Source: Clostridia bacterium
GTDB lineage: Bacteria; Bacillota_A; Clostridia; Oscillospirales; CAG-382
Assembly: GCA_017614095.1 (NCBI GenBank)
Contig: JAGACN010000206.1
Coordinates: 1-10,117 of the forward strand
Direction: 5' to 3'
DNA length: 10,117 bases
Positions 7,048 through 10,117 of this stretch are shown here, piece by piece (positions within the stretch are counted from its first letter, which is position 1; each line of letters opens with the position of its first letter). The position numbers and the translations under genes are program-made. Below the pieces are notes generated by a model. It had not been told where the DNA came from, did not search any database, and was given only the letters and a program-made list of their open reading frames with translations.

Positions 7048-7908
7048 TCAGTCGCGGAACCAGCGGCTGGATGCGCCCGCGGGAAGCGGAATGCCGCTTT
7101 CCTCCACCGGCAGGCCGAGTTCGTCGCTGACGACCCGTCCGCCGAACCGGCGCATATGTCTGTTCAGGATGTATCCGTTCGTGGACGGAGACAGTCCCGT
7201 GGTATACGAATTGAGAAGGACAAAGAGCGGGTCCGGACTCAGCACCCGGCAGACCAGCGCGATCAGGTCGTCCAGGCTTTCCTCGATGACCCAGCGCTCT
7301 CCGCCCGGACCGCGTCCGTAGGAAGGAGGGTCGAGAATGACCGCGTCGTAGAAGCTTTCGCGCCGGATCTCCCGCTGGACGAATTTGATGCAGTCGTCCA
7401 CGATATACCGGATCCGGTCGGACGGGATCCCGGACAGCGCGGCGTTCTGTTTGGCGCGCGCCACCATACCCTTCGAGGCGTCCACATGGCATACGGACGC
7501 GCCGGCGAAGGCGGCGGCGACCGTCGCTCCGCCCGTGTAGGCAAACAGGTTCAGCACTCTGACCGGCCGCCCCGCGGAACGGATCAGCCCCGAAAACCAG
7601 TCCCAGTTGACGGCCTGTTCGGGGAACAGACCGGTGTGCTTGAAGCCCATGGGGGAGAGCAGGAACCCGAGCGGTCCGTAGCGGATCACCCATTCGTCCG
7701 GGATGTCTTTTTTGATCCATTCGCCTCCGCCGGAGCGGCTGCGGCGGTAGATGCCGTCGGCGGACGACCATTCCGGACGGCGGCGCTCGCCTTTCCATAA
7801 GATCTGGGGATCCGGGCGAATGAGGATGAAATCGCCCCACTTTTCAAGCCGCTCGCCGTTTTGCGCGTCCAGCAGGCGGTAGTCTTTCCATTGATCGGAT
7901 ACAAACAT
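7048..7908 (-). CDS. Class I SAM-dependent methyltransferase, RlmI-like
   Basis: 286-residue methyltransferase with a Rossmann fold. SAM-binding motif I is VLNLFAYTGGATVAAA (118-133), followed by the acidic residue of motif II in HVDASKGMV (D143) and DD at 171-172. Motif IV is LDPPSYGRG (192-200), a DPP(S/F/Y)-type motif found in RlmI/RlmK-related RNA methyltransferases that act on 23S rRNA cytosine or guanine. The N-terminal 30-110 region (LIRPDPQILWKGE, GFKHTGLFPEQ) also resembles that group, including the GLFPEQ stretch before the SAM domain. The target nucleotide cannot be read from the sequence, so no symbol is given. The start at 7908 follows the ruvB stop by 15 nt and has only a weak GGGG Shine-Dalgarno, so coupling to ruvB is plausible. 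It ends 37 nt before the fused ATPase gene. Confidence 0.88.
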   Translation of the reverse strand: MFVSDQWKDYRLLDAQNGERLEKWGDFILIRPDPQILWKGERRRPEWSSADGIYRRSRSGGGEWIKKDIPDEWVIRYGPLGFLLSPMGFKHTGLFPEQAVNWDWFSGLIRSAGRPVRVLNLFAYTGGATVAAAFAGASVCHVDASKGMVARAKQNAALSGIPSDRIRYIVDDCIKFVQREIRRESFYDAVILDPPSYGRGPGGERWVIEESLDDLIALVCRVLSPDPLFVLLNSYTTGLSPSTNGYILNRHMRRFGGRVVSDELGLPVEESGIPLPAGASSRWFRD

Positions 7909-7923
7909 GGCGCAGACCCCGGA

Positions 7924-9006
7924 TCAGGCGTCGAATGTCAGCTGGGCGCTGCCCGCGGCGTCGTCCGGCGGCGTGATGCCCAGGTGCAGATAGGCTTTCG
8001 TGGTGGCCAGCCGGCCGCGCGGCGTCCGGTTGATAAACCCGATCTGCATCAGATACGGTTCGTATACGTCTTCGATGGTGATGCCGGCCTCGCCCGTGAC
8101 GGCCGCCAGCGTTTCCAGTCCGACGGGGCCGCCGTTGAAGTGGCAGATGATGGCGCGGAGCATTTTGCGGTCGACCGCGTCCAGTCCGATCTCATCCACC
8201 TCCATGGCCTTCAACGCGATGTCCGCGATCTCGCGCGTCACGGTCCCGTTCCCGCGGACCGCGGCAAAATCTCGCACCCGTTTCAGGAACCGGTTTGCGA
8301 TACGCGGCGTCCCTCTGGAGCGCTTCGCGATCTCCAGCGCGCCGTCCTCCGTGATGGGCGTTTCCAGGATGCCCGCGGAGCGCGTGACGATGGTGGCCAG
8401 ATCTTCCGGCGGATACATTTCCAGCCGGAAACTCATGCCGAACCGGTCGCGCAGAGGGGCGGACAGCTGTCCCGAGCGCGTCGTCGCGCCGATCAGCGTA
8501 AAGGGCTTGAGCGGGATCCGGATGGAGCGGGCCGAAGGCCCTTTGCCCATCATCAGGTCCAGGCAATAGTCTTCCATCGCCGGGTAGAGGACCTCCTCCA
8601 CCTGCTTGGGCAGACGGTGGATCTCGTCGATGAACAGGATGTCGTTGCGCTCCAATGTCGTGAGGATCGCCGCCAGGTCGCCCGCTTTCGCGATGGCCGG
8701 TCCCGACGTGATCTTGAGGTTGACGCCGAGCTCGGACGCGATGATGCAGGAGAGCGTGGTCTTGCCCAGACCGGGAGGGCCGAACAGCAGGACGTGGTCC
8801 AGCGACTCCTGACGTCCCTTGGCCGCCTCGATATAGATCTTCAGATTATCCTTGATCTTGGTCTGCCCGACGTATTCGGCAAATGTTTTCGGCCGCAGCG
8901 ACAGTTCGGTCTCGGTATCTTCGGCCGAGTATTCGGCGGAGGTGTAGCGGGATTCGAAATCCGGCTCGTCGTTTCCGTATTCCGGTATTTTGGTGTTGAT
9001 CGGCAT
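7924..9006 (-). CDS. ruvB: Holliday junction branch migration helicase RuvB
   Basis: Hexameric AAA+ motor that, with RuvA, drives branch migration of Holliday junctions during recombination and repair. The 360 residues include a variable acidic N-terminus (1-33), then [14 protein letters not shown] (36-48) at the start of the AAA+ core. Visible motifs are Walker A GPPGLGKT (76-83), Walker B ILFIDEIH (123-130), sensor 1 GATTR (173-177), the arginine-finger region LRDRFG (185-190), and sensor 2 RGTPRIANR (231-239). The C-terminal winged helix ends with [17 protein letters not shown] (316-332). It is slightly longer than the common 330-350 residues because of both tails. The start at 9006 has AAAAGG at 9016-9021, 9 nt upstream. 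It follows ruvA by 40 nt in the standard ruvCAB order. Confidence 0.98.
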   Translation of the reverse strand: MPINTKIPEYGNDEPDFESRYTSAEYSAEDTETELSLRPKTFAEYVGQTKIKDNLKIYIEAAKGRQESLDHVLLFGPPGLGKTTLSCIIASELGVNLKITSGPAIAKAGDLAAILTTLERNDILFIDEIHRLPKQVEEVLYPAMEDYCLDLMMGKGPSARSIRIPLKPFTLIGATTRSGQLSAPLRDRFGMSFRLEMYPPEDLATIVTRSAGILETPITEDGALEIAKRSRGTPRIANRFLKRVRDFAAVRGNGTVTREIADIALKAMEVDEIGLDAVDRKMLRAIICHFNGGPVGLETLAAVTGEAGITIEDVYEPYLMQIGFINRTPRGRLATTKAYLHLGITPPDDAAGSAQLTFDA

Positions 9007-9046
9007 ACTCTTTTACCTTTTCCTTTCTTCCGTACGGACGGGAGGG

Positions 9047-9640
9047 TCACATCGTCCCCAGCGTACGCAGGGTGTCGGCGACCAGTTGCTCCAGGGGCTC
9101 AGACGGATCCTGCTTCTTCAGGGCTTCCTCGATCTGGCGGCGTTCGAACCCGTAGAGCAGCAGGGTGTCGATGACTTGCGAAGCCGCGCTTCCGGCCGTC
9201 GGCCCGCCGGCCGGTGAAAAGTCGGATTCGGGTGCGCTGCCGAGCTTGTCTTTCAGGTCGACGATGATGCGCTGCGCGGTTTTGGCGCCGATGCCCGGCG
9301 CGCGCGACAAACTCTTGGCGTCCCCGGTATAGATAATGGTCCGGAGCGAATCCGGTTCGTAGTATCCCAGAATGGCCATCGCTCCTTTCGGGCCGATGCC
9401 CGAGACGGAGATCAGCATTTTGAACAGGCCGAGTTCGTCCTCACCGGAAAAGCCAAACAGATCCACGGCGTCTTCGCGTACGGCGAGATAGGTATAGAGC
9501 AGCGCTTCTTTTCCGACCAGAGAAGCGGTCTTGGCGGAGGTCGTGGCGGAAACGGTGAGTTTGTATCCGACGCCGCCGCAGTCAATGACCGCGCAGTCGT
9601 TGGTCAGATAGGCCAGGGTCCCTTTCAGATAGTAGAACAT
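9047..9640 (-). CDS. ruvA: Holliday junction DNA-binding protein RuvA
   Basis: Binds four-way junctions as a tetramer and loads RuvB. At 197 residues it is of usual length. Domain I is the OB fold (1-64), with the acidic pin residues E56 and D57 in REDAVDLFGF. Domain II has two helix-hairpin-helix motifs, around VSGIGPKGAMAIL (79-91) and APGIGAKTAQRII (114-126). A Ser/Pro/Gly-rich flexible linker (about 135-153) leads to domain III (154-197), which contacts RuvB, with LLLYGFERRQIEEAL. The start at 9640 has GGGAGG at 9649-9654, 8 nt upstream. The gene lies 21 nt after ruvC, so ruvC and ruvA are likely cotranscribed. Confidence 0.98.
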   Translation of the reverse strand: MFYYLKGTLAYLTNDCAVIDCGGVGYKLTVSATTSAKTASLVGKEALLYTYLAVREDAVDLFGFSGEDELGLFKMLISVSGIGPKGAMAILGYYEPDSLRTIIYTGDAKSLSRAPGIGAKTAQRIIVDLKDKLGSAPESDFSPAGGPTAGSAASQVIDTLLLYGFERRQIEEALKKQDPSEPLEQLVADTLRTLGTM

Positions 9641-9661
9641 TCGAAGAACCTCCCGTTTGGA

Positions 9662-10117
9662 TCATGAATAGTGATGCAGCATGGAATTTCCGTGACAGAT
9701 AGCGATCGCGATGGCGTCGGCCGCGTCGTCCGGTCTCGGCGTTTCCTTCATATGGAGATACTGCCGGACCATATACATCACCTGCTGCTTTTCCGCGCGG
9801 CCGTATCCGACGATGGCGCTTTTGACTTGAAGAGGAGTGTACTCGTAGATAGGCAGATGCTCCTGATCGGCGGCCAGCAGAATGACGCCGCGGGCCTGTG
9901 CGACGTCGACCGCGGTGGTCGCGTTCGTATTGAAAAACAGTTCCTCGATGGACATGCAGTCCGGACGGTGCCGGACGATCAGTTCGCGCATGCCGGCATG
10001 GATTTCCGACAGGCGGTGTTCGAGAAGCTGATGGGCCGCGGTCGTGATGCAGCCGTATTCCAGGCAGCGGAAGTTGCCCGAATGGCACTCCACCACTCCG
10101 TAGCCGACGATCGCCAC
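9662..10117 (-). CDS. ruvC: Crossover junction endonuclease RuvC (5' end beyond window)
   Basis: Resolves Holliday junctions by symmetrical nicking as a dimer, acting with RuvAB. 151 codons are visible. The first visible residues, VAIVGYGVVE, normally follow the opening GIDPG motif that holds the first catalytic Asp, so roughly nine codons lie outside. A GTG falls at the edge, but it is the internal Val codon, not the start. The other catalytic acids are present in the visible numbering: E58 in SIEELFF, and D131 and D134 in PRPDDAADAIAIAI. The YTPLQVKSAIVGYGRAEKQQV segment (93-113) is also typical. Any promoter, or LexA box if SOS-regulated, would lie upstream of the window. Confidence 0.96.
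   Translation of the reverse strand: MAIVGYGVVECHSGNFRCLEYGCITTAAHQLLEHRLSEIHAGMRELIVRHRPDCMSIEELFFNTNATTAVDVAQARGVILLAADQEHLPIYEYTPLQVKSAIVGYGRAEKQQVMYMVRQYLHMKETPRPDDAADAIAIAICHGNSMLHHYS

Noticed and set aside
5562..7130. Long plus-strand open frame (522 codons) opposite the fused EcfA gene
   Set aside because: It is antisense to a gene with intact ABC motifs on the minus strand, and its translation is low in recognisable motifs and rich in Arg, Gly, Asp and Gln, typical of an opposite-strand shadow in GC-rich DNA.
9029..9038. TCCGTACGGA palindrome between ruvA and ruvB
   Set aside because: Ten bases with no loop; too short for a hairpin and without a match to a known operator that I can name.
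7861..9174. Plus-strand open frame (437 codons) opposite ruvB
   Set aside because: The minus strand is unmistakable RuvB; the plus frame has no recognisable domain.
9646..9658. Possible Gram-positive LexA box near GAAC before ruvA
   Set aside because: The second half is CGTT instead of GTTC at the required spacing, and the site overlaps the ruvA ribosome binding site. A true box would be expected upstream of ruvC, outside the window.

Overview
This window is a tightly packed run of ten genes, all read from the minus strand. I estimate its GC content by eye at somewhat under 60%. Gene types and order point to a Gram-positive anaerobe of the class Clostridia, probably the Oscillospiraceae/Ruminococcaceae side. 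The main pointers are the ECF transporter energizing genes followed by truA, a DUF5711-like gene next to a CvpA-family gene, a ClpE-type zinc-finger Clp ATPase, and purine-rich Shine-Dalgarno sites. No genus can be named from the sequence alone.

In transcription order (high to low coordinates), the first block is Holliday-junction processing: ruvC (its first few codons lie beyond the right edge), ruvA and ruvB. Next comes a class I SAM-dependent methyltransferase of the RlmI-like type. Then comes the energizing module of an ECF vitamin/metal transporter: a single 588-residue protein carrying both ATPases (EcfA1 and EcfA2 fused in one reading frame), followed by the membrane coupling protein EcfT. 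truA (tRNA pseudouridine synthase) overlaps the end of ecfT. The last block is membrane-linked: a single-pass protein with a beta-propeller-like outer domain (DUF5711-like), a CvpA-family multi-pass protein, a CDP-alcohol phosphatidyltransferase (PgsA-like), and the N-terminal part of a Clp ATPase that runs off the left edge.

Intergenic gaps range from short overlaps (8 and 19 nt) to 45 nt. There is no gene-free stretch over 300 bases, and I see no convincing intrinsic terminator or promoter inside the window. The whole segment could therefore be read as one or a few long transcripts with translational coupling at several junctions. The genes do not form one pathway: they combine DNA repair, RNA modification, nutrient uptake, phospholipid synthesis and protein quality control.

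Most of the window is ordinary core genome. The points worth a second look are the fused EcfA1-EcfA2, a Tyr in place of the D-loop Asp in its first ATPase half, a variant second coupling motif in EcfT, the zinc-finger Clp ATPase without Clp_N repeats, the uncharacterised DUF5711-like/CvpA pair, and two mutually exclusive hairpins between those two genes. I found no evidence of mobile elements, CRISPR, defence systems, tRNA or rRNA genes.
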